Shown: positions 45,561 to 54,872, numbered from the stretch's first letter. The stretch: DNA of 64,000 nt from Flavipsychrobacter sp. (GCA_024508935.1 JANINW010000014.1:191540-255539), one strand, 5' to 3'. The notes: generated by a model from the sequence alone, not told the origin. Made by a program: numbers and translations.

Positions 45561-46961
45561 ATGGATTTCCGTATTGAGAAAGACACAATGGGTGAAGTGA
45601 AAGTACCTGTTAATGCTTATTATGGTGCACAAACGCAGCGTTCTATCGAAAACTTCAAGATAGCTCAGGACATAAACAAAATGCCCAAAGAGATCATCAA
45701 GGCATTTGCATACCTGAAAAAAGCTGCTGCACTTACCAATACAGACCTGGGTGTATTGCCTGCTGAAAAATCGAAACTGATAGGGCAGGTGTGTGATGAG
45801 ATATTGGAAGGCAAACTGGATAACGAATTTCCGCTGGTAGTTTGGCAAACAGGATCAGGCACACAGTCTAATATGAACGTGAATGAAGTGGTTGCTTACC
45901 GTGCCCATGTTATTAATGGTGGCCAGCTGACTGATAAAGATAAATTCATACACCCGAATGATGATGTGAACAAATCACAGTCTTCAAACGATACTTTCCC
46001 TACAGCCATGCACATTGCTGCATATAAAATGCTGGTAGATGTAACCATACCGGGCATTAAAAAGCTGCGCGATACTTTAGATAAAAAAGCGAAAGCCTTT
46101 ATGCATATCGTGAAGATAGGGCGTACCCACTTTATGGATGCTACGCCTTTGACACTGGGACAGGAAATAAGCGGCTATGTATCTCAACTGGATCATGGCC
46201 TTCGCGCTATCAATAATACACTGGCCCACCTTAGCGAACTGGCTTTGGGTGGTACGGCAGTAGGCACAGGTATCAACACACCAAAAGGATACGCAGAACA
46301 TGTTGCAGGCAATATTGCTAAACTAACAGGTTTACCATTTGTAACTGCAGAAAACAAATTTGAAAGCCTGGCTGCCCACGATGCTATTGTTGAAGCGCAT
46401 GGCGCATTGAAAACAGTAGCCGTAAGCCTGATGAAGATTGCTAACGACATCCGTATGCTGAGCTCTGGCCCACGTTGCGGTATAGGTGAAATATTTATTC
46501 CTGATAATGAACCGGGTTCATCAATCATGCCGGGTAAAGTAAACCCTACGCAGTGCGAAGCCTTGACTATGATAGCTGCGCAGGTGATGGGTAACGACGT
46601 AGCTATAAATATTGGTGGTGCTACCGGCCATTTTGAGCTGAACGTGTTCAAGCCGGTAATGATCTACAACTTCCTGCACAGCGCCAGGCTGATAGGAGAT
46701 GGCTGTGTGTCATTCAACGACAAATGTGCTGAAGGTATAGAACCGATACAAGCTAATATTGACAATAACCTGCACAATTCGCTGATGCTGGTTACAGCTT
46801 TAAATACTAAGATCGGTTATTACAAAGCAGCAGAAATAGCACAAACAGCTCACAAACAAGGTAAAACTTTGAAACAGACTGCTATTGATCTGGGCTATGT
46901 TACCGCAGAACAATTTGATGAATGGGTAAAGCCGGAGGAAATGGTTGGTGAACTGAAATAA
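45561..46961 (+). CDS. fumC: Fumarate hydratase class II
   Basis: A 466-residue TCA cycle enzyme that hydrates fumarate to L-malate. Family landmarks are the N-terminal [33 protein letters not shown], and the signature [16 protein letters not shown] with its catalytic Ser and Lys. The length is standard. ATG 45561 is preferred over the in-frame upstream Met at 45516 because it lies downstream of the promoter box and matches the family start. Confidence 0.98.
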   Translation: MDFRIEKDTMGEVKVPVNAYYGAQTQRSIENFKIAQDINKMPKEIIKAFAYLKKAAALTNTDLGVLPAEKSKLIGQVCDEILEGKLDNEFPLVVWQTGSGTQSNMNVNEVVAYRAHVINGGQLTDKDKFIHPNDDVNKSQSSNDTFPTAMHIAAYKMLVDVTIPGIKKLRDTLDKKAKAFMHIVKIGRTHFMDATPLTLGQEISGYVSQLDHGLRAINNTLAHLSELALGGTAVGTGINTPKGYAEHVAGNIAKLTGLPFVTAENKFESLAAHDAIVEAHGALKTVAVSLMKIANDIRMLSSGPRCGIGEIFIPDNEPGSSIMPGKVNPTQCEALTMIAAQVMGNDVAINIGGATGHFELNVFKPVMIYNFLHSARLIGDGCVSFNDKCAEGIEPIQANIDNNLHNSLMLVTALNTKIGYYKAAEIAQTAHKQGKTLKQTAIDLGYVTAEQFDEWVKPEEMVGELK

Positions 46962-46977
46962 ATTTCAACGACGATGC

Positions 46978-47017
46978 AAATAATAAAAGCACCTGTTTTC
47001 AGGTGCTTTTATTATTT
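46978..47017. terminator. Bidirectional terminator between fumC and the MaoC-like gene
   Basis: AAATAATAAAAGCACCTG and its exact complement flank TTTT, giving an 18-bp perfect stem with T-runs on both strands. It separates the two convergent genes. Confidence 0.96.
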
Positions 47018-47033
47018 AATAAGAGTAGCAATC

Positions 47034-47444
47034 TTACCACACATATTGTTTCTTATTCAGCAGGAGCGCTTCTCCGGCAATTGTTTTATCACCTGTGCTG
47101 ACTTCATAGACAGCGCAGTCATACAGTATGCGGTTTTTGTCCGGGTAAATTTCTTTTACAGTCACCACCGCTTCATATTCTGTATTGACAAACATTGGTT
47201 TCAACCATTTCATGCTTTGGCTCATATATACATGCCCATCTGCATACCATAGTGCTCCAAATATTTTAGTGAATACGCTGGCTCCCAAAAAACCATGGAT
47301 GATATTGCGGCCAAACATACTTGTCTTACCCGCAGCAGCATCAATATGCAATGGGTTTACATCGCCGCTTACACGTGCGTAAGTATCTACATCATCTTGT
47401 GTATAGCTGAACTTGTGGCGGAATTCGTCTCCTACTTTTAGCAT
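47034..47444 (-). CDS. MaoC-like (R)-specific enoyl-CoA hydratase
   Basis: A 136-residue hot-dog-fold hydratase. The family active site appears as DVNPLHIDAAAGKTSMFGR, with the Asp/His pair (D-x-x-P-x-H), and FKYTQ-like FRHKFSYTQDDVDTYARVSG at the N-terminus. It resembles PhaJ-type enzymes that supply (R)-3-hydroxyacyl-CoA from fatty acid oxidation. The PhaE-like gene lies 3 kb away on the other strand, which makes a role in PHA supply possible but not shown. Confidence 0.9.
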   Translation of the reverse strand: MLKVGDEFRHKFSYTQDDVDTYARVSGDVNPLHIDAAAGKTSMFGRNIIHGFLGASVFTKIFGALWYADGHVYMSQSMKWLKPMFVNTEYEAVVTVKEIYPDKNRILYDCAVYEVSTGDKTIAGEALLLNKKQYVW

Positions 47445-47517
47445 AATGGTTTAATGTTTTTAGTACTCCTCTAAAATAGTCAAGATATTATAATAACAAA
47501 ATATTTTAGCTGTACGT

Positions 47518-47546
47518 AAAACGGCCGCACCTGGTGCGGCCGTTTT
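47518..47546 (-). terminator. Terminator after the collagen-like gene
   Basis: AAAACGGCCGCAC and GTGCGGCCGTTTT form a perfect 13-bp stem with a 3-base loop, 21 bases past the stop of the minus-strand gene. Confidence 0.93.
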
Positions 47547-47566
47547 CACATTAAATAAATAACCAA

Positions 47567-49543
47567 CTATTTGTTTTTTATTTCTGCCCCGCCTATAGCA
47601 TTTTTAGCCCCGGCAGGTATGGTTTGTTTTTCCGGCGTGCGATTAGTTTGAGATGCTGCCGTCGTCTTTTCAGGAGAAGTTGTTTTAGGCAGTGTAATGG
47701 CATCTATGCTCTTGCTCTGCGGCTGGTTCCATTCTGCTGCGTGCAGGTAATGGCCTTTCATTTCAGGTTCTTTTTCTACTTCTGCTACCACGCGGTGTGC
47801 ATCAGCATATTTATCGTGGCGTATACCCGTTACCTGCCAGCTCACTTCTACATTGGGCTGGTTGGTTTGGATAACGAATTTGTTGCCGTTCACTTTTTCG
47901 GAAACGATAGCCTGTGCAAAGGTGCCGATAACGGTAAGCTGGTAGCGGAAGTCCTTGTTCAATGCTTCGAAATAGCCTGGAAGTGTTACAGTAGCATAGC
48001 CATTTGCATCAGTGATAATATTGCCATTATACACATTCATCATATCAGGGCTTTCAACAAAACTGTGGTACAGGTATTTGTTTTCAGGGTCCAGCGGGTG
48101 GTCAATTTTAAATGTACCACTACCTTTAGCTATGCTACCGGTAATTTGAACATTCCCGCTGAAATAGCCTGCATAGTTTGTAGTTGCACCTGACGCAAAG
48201 CCGTACACACCATATCTTGTAGTTGGTACTGTAGCGCCGCCTACAGTTTGTGAATTACCATAAACACCGTACGTATTACCGATACCGGTTGTTGCAGCAA
48301 AGCTTGCGTTCTTGTTATAGCCTACAACACCTATACCACCCACAGATGCACCCATAACACCTGCAGTGTTAGCAGAGCCATAAACACCCAGATCCTGGTT
48401 GCCTACTCCAAAAATTGAATTGGCATCCTGGTTGTTAACGCCGTTGTAACCGGTACCCTGAACGCCTACGCCATAGTTGCTGCCATTATAATTACCATAT
48501 ACGCCACCTTTTACACAACCCTGGGTTGTATAAGAATAGCCTGTAATTGCAGGGAATGTATCTATAGCAGGAACAGGGGTAGCCGGTTGCATAACCGTAA
48601 GCCTGCTGGTTGGTGTAGATGTTCCGTAACCGCTGGCTCCGGCAGAAACTATTATACCGCGACCTGTAGTACCGCCATCGAAGTAACCTGCAACACCTGC
48701 ACCTGTGGCCACACCCCATATACCATTACCGGTACTGGTTGCTACGCCCACAGTACCACCAAGTGTACCGGTTGACAAACCATAAACGCCATTTTGAGAA
48801 CTGCTGACACCAATAACACCAATGCCGGTTGTTGATTCTCCATATATAGAACCTGCTGTAGCTATAGCTGTGGCCGGGGCACCTATTAAAGTGGCCCGCA
48901 TTGCATTGCCTATAGAGCCTGCAATAACCTGGAATTTAATGTTGGGTGATGGCGAGGCCGTACCAACAGCCATGCTGGTGCCATCATCGTATAAAAGAGA
49001 GTTGCCGCCGGCTGTAGTACCTGTAAATTTCACATGATAGTTGGCAGTACCGGTGATGTTGGCACTACCGGCAGGGCCGGTTGCACCGGTTGCGCCGGTA
49101 GCACCTGCCGGTCCTGCAGGTCCCGCTGGGCCTGCTGGCCCAGCCGGTGTAGCGGCATACATTGCATAGGGCACACTTAATAATTGAGTAGCGCCCAGGT
49201 CGGTGTAAGTAGTACCGCCCGCAGGGTCTATTTCTACTTTCATATACTTATCACCGGTGGCCCAGGTAACGGCACCCATAGTGCCTGTAACAGCCGTGCC
49301 ATTACCAATTTGTACCGTATACAAACCAAACTGGTTGGTTGTTGCAGATTGTGTTTCTACATATTGAGCTGTACCCACAGCCGAACCGTCCAGTATGCTT
49401 ATGCGCATAGAGATATTTTTATTGTCCAGCGCTTTGCCGGTATTGTCTCTTGCTACGCCCTGGTAGTTGAATTTCATTGGAGCCTGCGCCCATATCGACG
49501 TTGCGAGAAGGAAAGCAGCTATTGATAAAAGTATTTTCTTCAT
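47567..49543 (-). CDS. Collagen-repeat, multidomain surface protein
   Basis: A 658-residue secreted protein with a signal peptide ending SIWAQ. Residues 21-130 form a beta domain (APMKFNYQGVARDNTG, SVPYAMYAA) common in Bacteroidota surface proteins. About 9 Gly-X-Y triplets follow (residues 135-159, PAG/ATG type, DNA 49067-49147). The centre (about 165-460) has Gly-rich repeats of the type GVYG, GVVGY and GVGVQG, as in trimeric fibre or beta-helix proteins. The C-terminal domain (about 470-600) begins DHPLDPENKYLYHSFVESPD. The tail is Lys/Thr/Pro-rich. It probably forms a surface fibre or adhesin. It follows a T9SS-tailed gene by 29 bases. Confidence 0.88.
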   Translation of the reverse strand: MKKILLSIAAFLLATSIWAQAPMKFNYQGVARDNTGKALDNKNISMRISILDGSAVGTAQYVETQSATTNQFGLYTVQIGNGTAVTGTMGAVTWATGDKYMKVEIDPAGGTTYTDLGATQLLSVPYAMYAATPAGPAGPAGPAGPAGATGATGATGPAGSANITGTANYHVKFTGTTAGGNSLLYDDGTSMAVGTASPSPNIKFQVIAGSIGNAMRATLIGAPATAIATAGSIYGESTTGIGVIGVSSSQNGVYGLSTGTLGGTVGVATSTGNGIWGVATGAGVAGYFDGGTTGRGIIVSAGASGYGTSTPTSRLTVMQPATPVPAIDTFPAITGYSYTTQGCVKGGVYGNYNGSNYGVGVQGTGYNGVNNQDANSIFGVGNQDLGVYGSANTAGVMGASVGGIGVVGYNKNASFAATTGIGNTYGVYGNSQTVGGATVPTTRYGVYGFASGATTNYAGYFSGNVQITGSIAKGSGTFKIDHPLDPENKYLYHSFVESPDMMNVYNGNIITDANGYATVTLPGYFEALNKDFRYQLTVIGTFAQAIVSEKVNGNKFVIQTNQPNVEVSWQVTGIRHDKYADAHRVVAEVEKEPEMKGHYLHAAEWNQPQSKSIDAITLPKTTSPEKTTAASQTNRTPEKQTIPAGAKNAIGGAEIKNK

Positions 49544-49572
49544 ATAGATTGGATGTTTTTGTGGTTAGGTGA

Positions 49573-50088
49573 TTAATTGATCTTATCAAGTTTAAAGGAA
49601 GTTCTTTCAACAGTGCCATTGGTTGGCTCATAGCTGATATACAGCATATAGCTGGCATTCGCCAGTCCACCAAGGTTCAGTTCTTCTTTGTTTTGGCCTG
49701 CTGCAGTTGCAATTTCTTTCCGGCTGATCAGCTTGCCGGTTATGTCTTGCAGTACATAATTCAGTTTGCCCGTTGTAGGAAAATTGTATTGCAGGTACAC
49801 GATGTGCGATGCAGGATTAGGATACACCTGCAAAGACCTGGTGAGCATGTTTTCCGTCTTTATACCTGTGGGTGGGGGAGCAGGCTGCAGTACACCTTGT
49901 GTAACAATGATGTTGGATGCCGAAGCTGTGTTTACAAGGGTCATCTCTGCTACAGACCATTCATAAGTGTCTGTGCCGATAACTTTTGACCCTCCCGTGC
50001 CGTTAAGTGTAGATGGACTGATGCTTTGTCCCCTGATGTAGCTGGTTACAAACAAGAGCGTAAAGCTCAATACGATTGTTCTTTTCAT
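49573..50088 (-). CDS. T9SS type A sorting-domain protein
   Basis: A 171-residue secreted protein. The signal peptide ends near IRGQS. The first 85 residues form a small beta domain (VIGTDTYEWSVAEMTLVNT) and the C-terminal about 80 residues are a T9SS sorting domain (LQVYPNPASHIVYLQY, SYMLYISYEPTNG). Such short cargo may be accessory surface subunits. It lies just upstream of the collagen-like gene on the same strand and probably shares its transcript, so the two may act together on the cell surface. Confidence 0.92.
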   Translation of the reverse strand: MKRTIVLSFTLLFVTSYIRGQSISPSTLNGTGGSKVIGTDTYEWSVAEMTLVNTASASNIIVTQGVLQPAPPPTGIKTENMLTRSLQVYPNPASHIVYLQYNFPTTGKLNYVLQDITGKLISRKEIATAAGQNKEELNLGGLANASYMLYISYEPTNGTVERTSFKLDKIN

Positions 50089-50482
50089 ATGTATGGATTT
50101 TAGATGGTGGCAAATTCGAACATATCAACTACTCCCGTTGAAGGGTGCTGGCTGATAATCACGTAACAACCTATTACCGGTTAAAAAATCCATAACAGAA
50201 GGATTGTGAAGAGGGTACCGGCAATCAGGGATATAAATATATTGCATATAGTTAGGTATTGTATCAGTATTGTCAAAAAAATCAAAAAAACTTAATGTGG
50301 ATAAAAGAATTTGACATTTTATAATAAGAAATCGCTACCTTTGCGCCGCCAAAAGGAAGCTTGGAAAAACAGCGCTTTAAAATAATATTAGGTTAACAGG
50401 TTGGAAATGCAGGGCTAATACGGATGAATTTCTTTTGTGACGATACCGGAAAACGAATTTTTACTTTATAAAAAACAATACG
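50089..50482. other. Intergenic region with the promoter and leader of the PhaE-like gene
   Basis: This 394-base gap separates divergent genes. Its left half is unremarkable. The right half holds the promoter at 50310-50343 and a predicted 5' leader of about 130 bases ahead of the PhaE-like gene. No open frame was seen; an ATG CAG GGC TAA at about 50406 is a trivial frame. Confidence 0.6.
50310..50343 (+). promoter_or_regulatory. Bacteroidota-type promoter for the PhaE-like gene
   Basis: TTTG (50310-50313) and TACCTTTG (50336-50343) are 22 bases apart. The -7 box matches exactly the one used for rpsL. The predicted start near 50350 leaves an unusually long leader of about 130 bases. Confidence 0.7.
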
Positions 50483-51961
50483 ATGGCTAACCAAGACAAC
50501 AAAAATTTTGTGACCAATATATTGGATGCACAAAAGGATGCAGTTGATACAATGGTGGAAAACACTAAGAAATTTGCCAATGGCAACGCTATGGTGAATG
50601 AAACTGTGCAGAAAGGCAGTGAATGGTATAAAAACTGGTTGGACAATCAAAAGAATTTCTTTTCACAAACCACTGATAAGGCAACTACTGCAGGTAATAA
50701 CGTGCAGGACAATATGTCTAAAATGAACGAGTTTTATCAAAACTGGTTCAATATGCAAATGGGATGGGCTAAGCAAATGTGGGAAATGAATGCTGACTAC
50801 ATGAAGAAAGCTACTCAGCAGAACACAGTGTCTAACGACCCTATGGCCCAGTGGACCAATATGTGGAACAACGCTACTGCAAATATGAACAGCTGGACCA
50901 ACAACATGAACCAGGCCAATAACTGGATGAACATGATGAACCAGTGGAACAGCATGAATCCTTTCAATATGGATACATGGAAGAAATCTTCTGAGAATAT
51001 CACCAGCATATTCAATCAATACTACGAACTGCTGAACAATAACTTTGCTGACTGGCAGAAGAATGTACAGAACGGAACTGCACAAGACGCTTACCGTAAT
51101 ATGGTAAATGTAACAGACGGTTTTACCCGTTTCTCTGAAATGTGGATGCCTTTCTGGAAATCTATACAGGAAAAAACATTTAATTCAGAAATGTACAAGC
51201 AATGGATGAACCCATCTATGTACAAAGACCTGATGGATAAATTCTTCGGTTTCATGCCAGAGCAAAGCCGCCAGTACATGCAGCAAATGAGCAGCATGAT
51301 GCAGAACGGTATGGGCCAGGCAAACCAGGCCGGTCTGAACCAATACCAGCAAATGCGCGGTATGATGAACAACATGATGCCCGCTTCATCAGAAGTATTT
51401 GGCCAAATGATGAACGGCTACAACACATGGTACAACATGATGAACAATGCCGTATCTCCGCTTACAAAAATGATGACGCCAAACCAGCATACTAAAACAA
51501 TGATGGAATGGAGTGATATAGCCAACCGTACTGCAGTTTACAATATCAAAAATGCAGAAATGCAGTATATGATCTACAACCAGGGCGTTAAAGTAATGGA
51601 CAGCCTGGCTGAGAACGTTATCAGCAAACTGCAAAAAGGCGAAGAAGTGAACAGCATGATGGCCCTGTACCAGGAATGGCTGAACATCAGCGATAAAGTG
51701 TATGTATCATTGTTTGAAAGCGATGAATACAGCAAACTGATGGCTGAAGTAAGCGCTATGCAACTGAAACTGCGTAAAGATGTAGAAGGCCAGCTTGAAA
51801 AATTCATGGTTGGTATACCGGTAGCTACACGCAGCGAAATGGACGAACTGTACAAGACCATTTATGAACTGAAAAAACAAGTTCGTGAACTGGAGAAGGC
51901 AAATGATAGCACAGAAGAAGAAGGTGAAGAGAAATCTACCCGCCGTGCTAAGAAAGCATAA
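50483..51961 (+). CDS. PhaE-like PHA synthase subunit/phasin, Met- and Asn-rich
   Basis: A 492-residue cytoplasmic protein. Residues 1-70 look like a phasin (NFVTNILDAQKDAVDTMVEN, SEWYKNWLDNQKNFF). Residues about 80-330 are unusually rich in Met, Asn, Trp and Gln with repeating W-x(2)-NW-type spacing. The C-terminal part (about 395-470) matches the PhaE family: ALYQEWLNISDKVYVSLFES, PVATRSEMDELYKTIYELK, then a short coiled coil. PhaE partners PhaC in class III polyhydroxyalkanoate synthases. The tail (KSTRRAKKA) is basic. No phaC is visible in the window, so it could be a granule-associated phasin. Strong own promoter. Confidence 0.85.
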   Translation: MANQDNKNFVTNILDAQKDAVDTMVENTKKFANGNAMVNETVQKGSEWYKNWLDNQKNFFSQTTDKATTAGNNVQDNMSKMNEFYQNWFNMQMGWAKQMWEMNADYMKKATQQNTVSNDPMAQWTNMWNNATANMNSWTNNMNQANNWMNMMNQWNSMNPFNMDTWKKSSENITSIFNQYYELLNNNFADWQKNVQNGTAQDAYRNMVNVTDGFTRFSEMWMPFWKSIQEKTFNSEMYKQWMNPSMYKDLMDKFFGFMPEQSRQYMQQMSSMMQNGMGQANQAGLNQYQQMRGMMNNMMPASSEVFGQMMNGYNTWYNMMNNAVSPLTKMMTPNQHTKTMMEWSDIANRTAVYNIKNAEMQYMIYNQGVKVMDSLAENVISKLQKGEEVNSMMALYQEWLNISDKVYVSLFESDEYSKLMAEVSAMQLKLRKDVEGQLEKFMVGIPVATRSEMDELYKTIYELKKQVRELEKANDSTEEEGEEKSTRRAKKA

Positions 51962-51983
51962 TTATTGGCTTATTAATGAATAG

Positions 51984-52014
51984 AATAAGGGCTGCAAACG
52001 CAGCCCTTATTTAT
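51984..52014. terminator. Bidirectional terminator between phaE-like gene and prmC
   Basis: AATAAGGGCTGC and GCAGCCCTTATT form a perfect 12-bp stem around AAAC. The right arm touches the prmC stop codon. Confidence 0.92.
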
Positions 52015-52868
52015 TTTATGGCTTTCAGCATCCGGTCGTTACCGTGCATATCTTTTATCATTTGTACCTGTGCATAGCCGGCTTGTTCAAATAACACTGC
52101 TGTTGCTATGGCATAATCACGATGCAATTCGCAATAAATAGCTCCGCCTTCTGCTAAATGCGTTTTCCCGAATGTTGCTATCTTCCTGTAGAATAGCAGT
52201 GCATCATCATCAGGCACAAATAGCGCCAGGTGTGGCTCGTGCTCCAGTACATTAGCGTGTAAGGTATCTTTTTCAGCAAAGGGTATATAAGGCGGGTTAG
52301 ATACTACCACATCATACTGCGTAAAGTTTTTCCATTGGCTTTCGTCGAGAAAGTCGGCGTTAATGATTGTGATATCTGCATCCAGGTTTCGGGCATTTTC
52401 TTTTGCCACAGCTATAGCATCACTGCTCACATCGCAACTGGTTATTGCAGCGTTGGGTAACAGGCGTTTTAGTGAAACAGGTATACAGCCGCTGCCAGTA
52501 CCTATATCTAATATGTTTATCTCTTTTACACTTGCTTTATTGTCATTCACTATCCATTGCACCAGTTCTTCCGTTTCAGGGCGGGGTATCAGTACATGCT
52601 CATTTACCTTAAATGGCATGCCCATAAACCATGCGGTACCGGTAATATATTGCAATGGCCGGGCTGCTTTCAGTTCTGCTATGGCGGTATCTAATTGTGC
52701 TTGTTGTGCGGTAGAAAGTAATTCGTCTTTTCTGTCAAGCCTTTTCAGCCGTGTAAATCCTGTAATATGCTCCATTATCTCATGGGCTATTGCATTCGCT
52801 TCACCATTATCATACAATGGTTTTAGTATGTCTAATAAACTGTAAAAGGCGGTGCTGTATGAAAGCAT
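52011..52868 (-). CDS. prmC: Peptide chain release factor N5-glutamine methyltransferase
   Basis: A 285-residue SAM-dependent methyltransferase that methylates the GGQ glutamine of RF1/RF2. The SAM motif is DIGTGSG (residues 121-127) and the substrate-glutamine motif is NPPYIP (191-196). The N-terminal helical domain binds the release factor. ATG 52868 gives the expected length. The open frame continues to 53210 but runs antisense through ribD and is not coding. Confidence 0.97.
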   Translation of the reverse strand: MLSYSTAFYSLLDILKPLYDNGEANAIAHEIMEHITGFTRLKRLDRKDELLSTAQQAQLDTAIAELKAARPLQYITGTAWFMGMPFKVNEHVLIPRPETEELVQWIVNDNKASVKEINILDIGTGSGCIPVSLKRLLPNAAITSCDVSSDAIAVAKENARNLDADITIINADFLDESQWKNFTQYDVVVSNPPYIPFAEKDTLHANVLEHEPHLALFVPDDDALLFYRKIATFGKTHLAEGGAIYCELHRDYAIATAVLFEQAGYAQVQMIKDMHGNDRMLKAIK

Positions 52869-52900
52869 GAGCGAATATATACTGTTACGGCCTATTAGTT

Positions 52901-52908
52901 TACTTTTG
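52901..52908 (+). promoter_or_regulatory. -7 promoter box for the ribD operon
   Basis: TACTTTTG at 52901-52908 matches TAnnTTTG exactly, 11 bases before the ribD ATG. No TTTG at the proper -33 spacing was found; the leader would be very short. Confidence 0.4.
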
Positions 52909-52919
52909 CAGGCGTATTT

Positions 52920-53990
52920 ATGAGCAGCTATACAATATATATGCAACGTTGCCTGGAACTGGCAGCTATGGGTAAAGGGCATGTAGCGCCCAACCCCATG
53001 GTAGGCGCTGTACTGGTGCATAATGGCCGCATTATAGGCGAAGGCTGGCATAAGCACTATGGCCAGGCTCATGCAGAAGTGAACTGCCTGCAAAATGTAG
53101 CGGAAACGGACTGGCAACTGATACCGGAAAGTGTTATGTATGTAAGCCTGGAGCCTTGTGCACATTATGGCAAAACACCACCATGTGCTACCAGGCTGGT
53201 ACAGGAGCATGTAAAAGAGGTGATCATCTGTAACGATGATCCTTTTGATAAAGTTGCGGGCAGGGGCATGGAGATATTAAAACAAGCCGGCATACCGGTA
53301 ACATCAGGTTTGCTTGCCCCGGAAGGTAAATGGCTGAACCGGAGGTTTTTTTGTTTTCACGAACAACAGCGTCCATATATCATTTTAAAATGGGCAAAAA
53401 CCAATAATGGTTTTTTAGCACCCGCCGATAGCAGCAGGATGCAACTAACAGGTAAGCCTGCGCAGGAATTGGTACATAAGTGGCGCGCCGAAGAAGCTGC
53501 TATTATGGTAGGTACCACTACCGCCCGCAATGATAACCCGCAGCTTACGGCAAGGTTAGTACAAGGTGCACAACCTTTGCGCATAGTGCTCGATAGGCAA
53601 CTCACCTTACCTGCAAATTTGAATATTTATGCCAATGATGCTCCCACGTGGATAGTAAATGAAGGGAAAGAAACAGTTGAAGGGCATGTTTCTTTTATAA
53701 AGCTAGATTTTAATAATATGCTGCTGGAGCAACTGATGCACAGGCTGTATAACGCCGGTATCCAGTCTGTAATAGTAGAAGGTGGGGCGCGCTTGCTTAA
53801 TAGTTTTATTGAAATAGGTCTTTGGGATGAAGCAAGGGTCTTTACAGCTCCTGTTCAGTTAGGTAATGGTATACATGCTCCTGTATTTAACACTAATGCA
53901 GTTTTTAAAACGGCTATTGGTGAAGATGCGCTTAAGCTATACGTTAACGATAAAAGCAATTATCCGTACGTGGGCGGAATGGAATTATAA
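52920..53990 (+). CDS. ribD: Bifunctional riboflavin biosynthesis deaminase/reductase
   Basis: A 356-residue enzyme catalysing the deamination and reduction steps after GTP cyclohydrolase II in riboflavin synthesis. The N-terminal cytidine-deaminase-like domain has the zinc site HAEVN (His51, Glu53) and PCAHYGKTPPC (Cys80, Cys89). The C-terminal reductase domain (about 145-356) has KWAKTNNGFLA and VEGGARLLNSF. The first Met gives MSSYTIYMQRCLELA, typical of this family. It leads the operon ribD-eamA-yigZ-tfoX-queG. Confidence 0.97.
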   Translation: MSSYTIYMQRCLELAAMGKGHVAPNPMVGAVLVHNGRIIGEGWHKHYGQAHAEVNCLQNVAETDWQLIPESVMYVSLEPCAHYGKTPPCATRLVQEHVKEVIICNDDPFDKVAGRGMEILKQAGIPVTSGLLAPEGKWLNRRFFCFHEQQRPYIILKWAKTNNGFLAPADSSRMQLTGKPAQELVHKWRAEEAAIMVGTTTARNDNPQLTARLVQGAQPLRIVLDRQLTLPANLNIYANDAPTWIVNEGKETVEGHVSFIKLDFNNMLLEQLMHRLYNAGIQSVIVEGGARLLNSFIEIGLWDEARVFTAPVQLGNGIHAPVFNTNAVFKTAIGEDALKLYVNDKSNYPYVGGMEL

Positions 53991-53993
53991 CTT

Positions 53994-54872
53994 ATGTTTT
54001 ACCTCGTCGCCACTATCTTGCTTAATACGATACTGTTTGTATTCTTCAAGATATTTCCCAAATACAAAGTAGATACCCTGCAGGCTATTGTAGTAAACTA
54101 TTGGACCTGTGTGGTTACGGGTAGCATTTTTATGGGAGGCTTCCCGATAGGGGCTGATAGTATACATTATACTTGGCTGCCCTGGGCCTTGCTGATGGGT
54201 GGGTTATTTATCAGTATTTTCAACCTGCTTGGCTACAGTACTGTTAAAGATGGCATCACCACTACAACTATTGCCAATAAGTTATCCTTAGTTATCCCGG
54301 TATTATTTTCTCTTTTTTTATACAATGAGAAAATGAACTGGCTGAAAGGTGCAGGTATAGCACTGGCGTTTCCTGCCGTATATTTTACGGCAAAGGTGGA
54401 TGAAAAGAAAACTGCCGCCGGTACACATTTCTGGTTACCTGTTATACTGTTTCTCGGCAGTGGTTTGCTCGATACATTGGTTAAGTATACAGAACAGCGT
54501 TTCCTGGATAGCAATGCAGATATGGCCGTGTTTACCGTGCATGTATTTGCAGTGGCTGGTAGTATAGGCTTAATGGCTATAACCGTACAAACCATAAGAG
54601 GAAAGATGCAACTGCATTACAGGAATATAATAGCCGGTATATTATTGGGTGTACCTAATTACTTCTCTATATTCTATTTTATGAAATTCCTGAATGGTAA
54701 TTATATGCAGAGTTCAGCGGCCATTCCTGTAAATAATATTGGTATTGTTGTCGCTTCTGCGCTTACGGCATTATTCTTCTTTAGTGAAAAACTAACAACC
54801 TACCGCGTAGCAGGATTGTTACTTTCTATAGTTTCTATATTATTAATAGCATTGGCAGACTGGCATGGATGA
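53994..54872 (+). CDS. EamA/DMT-type transporter
   Basis: A 292-residue integral membrane protein with ten predicted helices, as in drug/metabolite transporters of the EamA type. The pattern of paired repeats ends with SAAIPVNNIGIVVASALTAL and LTTYRVAGLLLSIVSILLI. The substrate is unknown; in this operon a flavin-related or amino-acid-type metabolite export is only guessed. It starts 3 bases after ribD and overlaps the yigZ gene by 8 bases, so it is translationally coupled. Confidence 0.86.
   Translation: MFYLVATILLNTILFVFFKIFPKYKVDTLQAIVVNYWTCVVTGSIFMGGFPIGADSIHYTWLPWALLMGGLFISIFNLLGYSTVKDGITTTTIANKLSLVIPVLFSLFLYNEKMNWLKGAGIALAFPAVYFTAKVDEKKTAAGTHFWLPVILFLGSGLLDTLVKYTEQRFLDSNADMAVFTVHVFAVAGSIGLMAITVQTIRGKMQLHYRNIIAGILLGVPNYFSIFYFMKFLNGNYMQSSAAIPVNNIGIVVASALTALFFFSEKLTTYRVAGLLLSIVSILLIALADWHG

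Noticed and set aside
49067..49147. Repeat array considered as CRISPR or minisatellite
   Set aside because: The units are 9-base Gly-X-Y codons within a gene, without spacers; they are protein repeats.
52869..53210. N-terminal extension of the prmC frame
   Set aside because: It is antisense to the conserved deaminase domain of ribD and does not resemble PrmC; the family start is at 52868.
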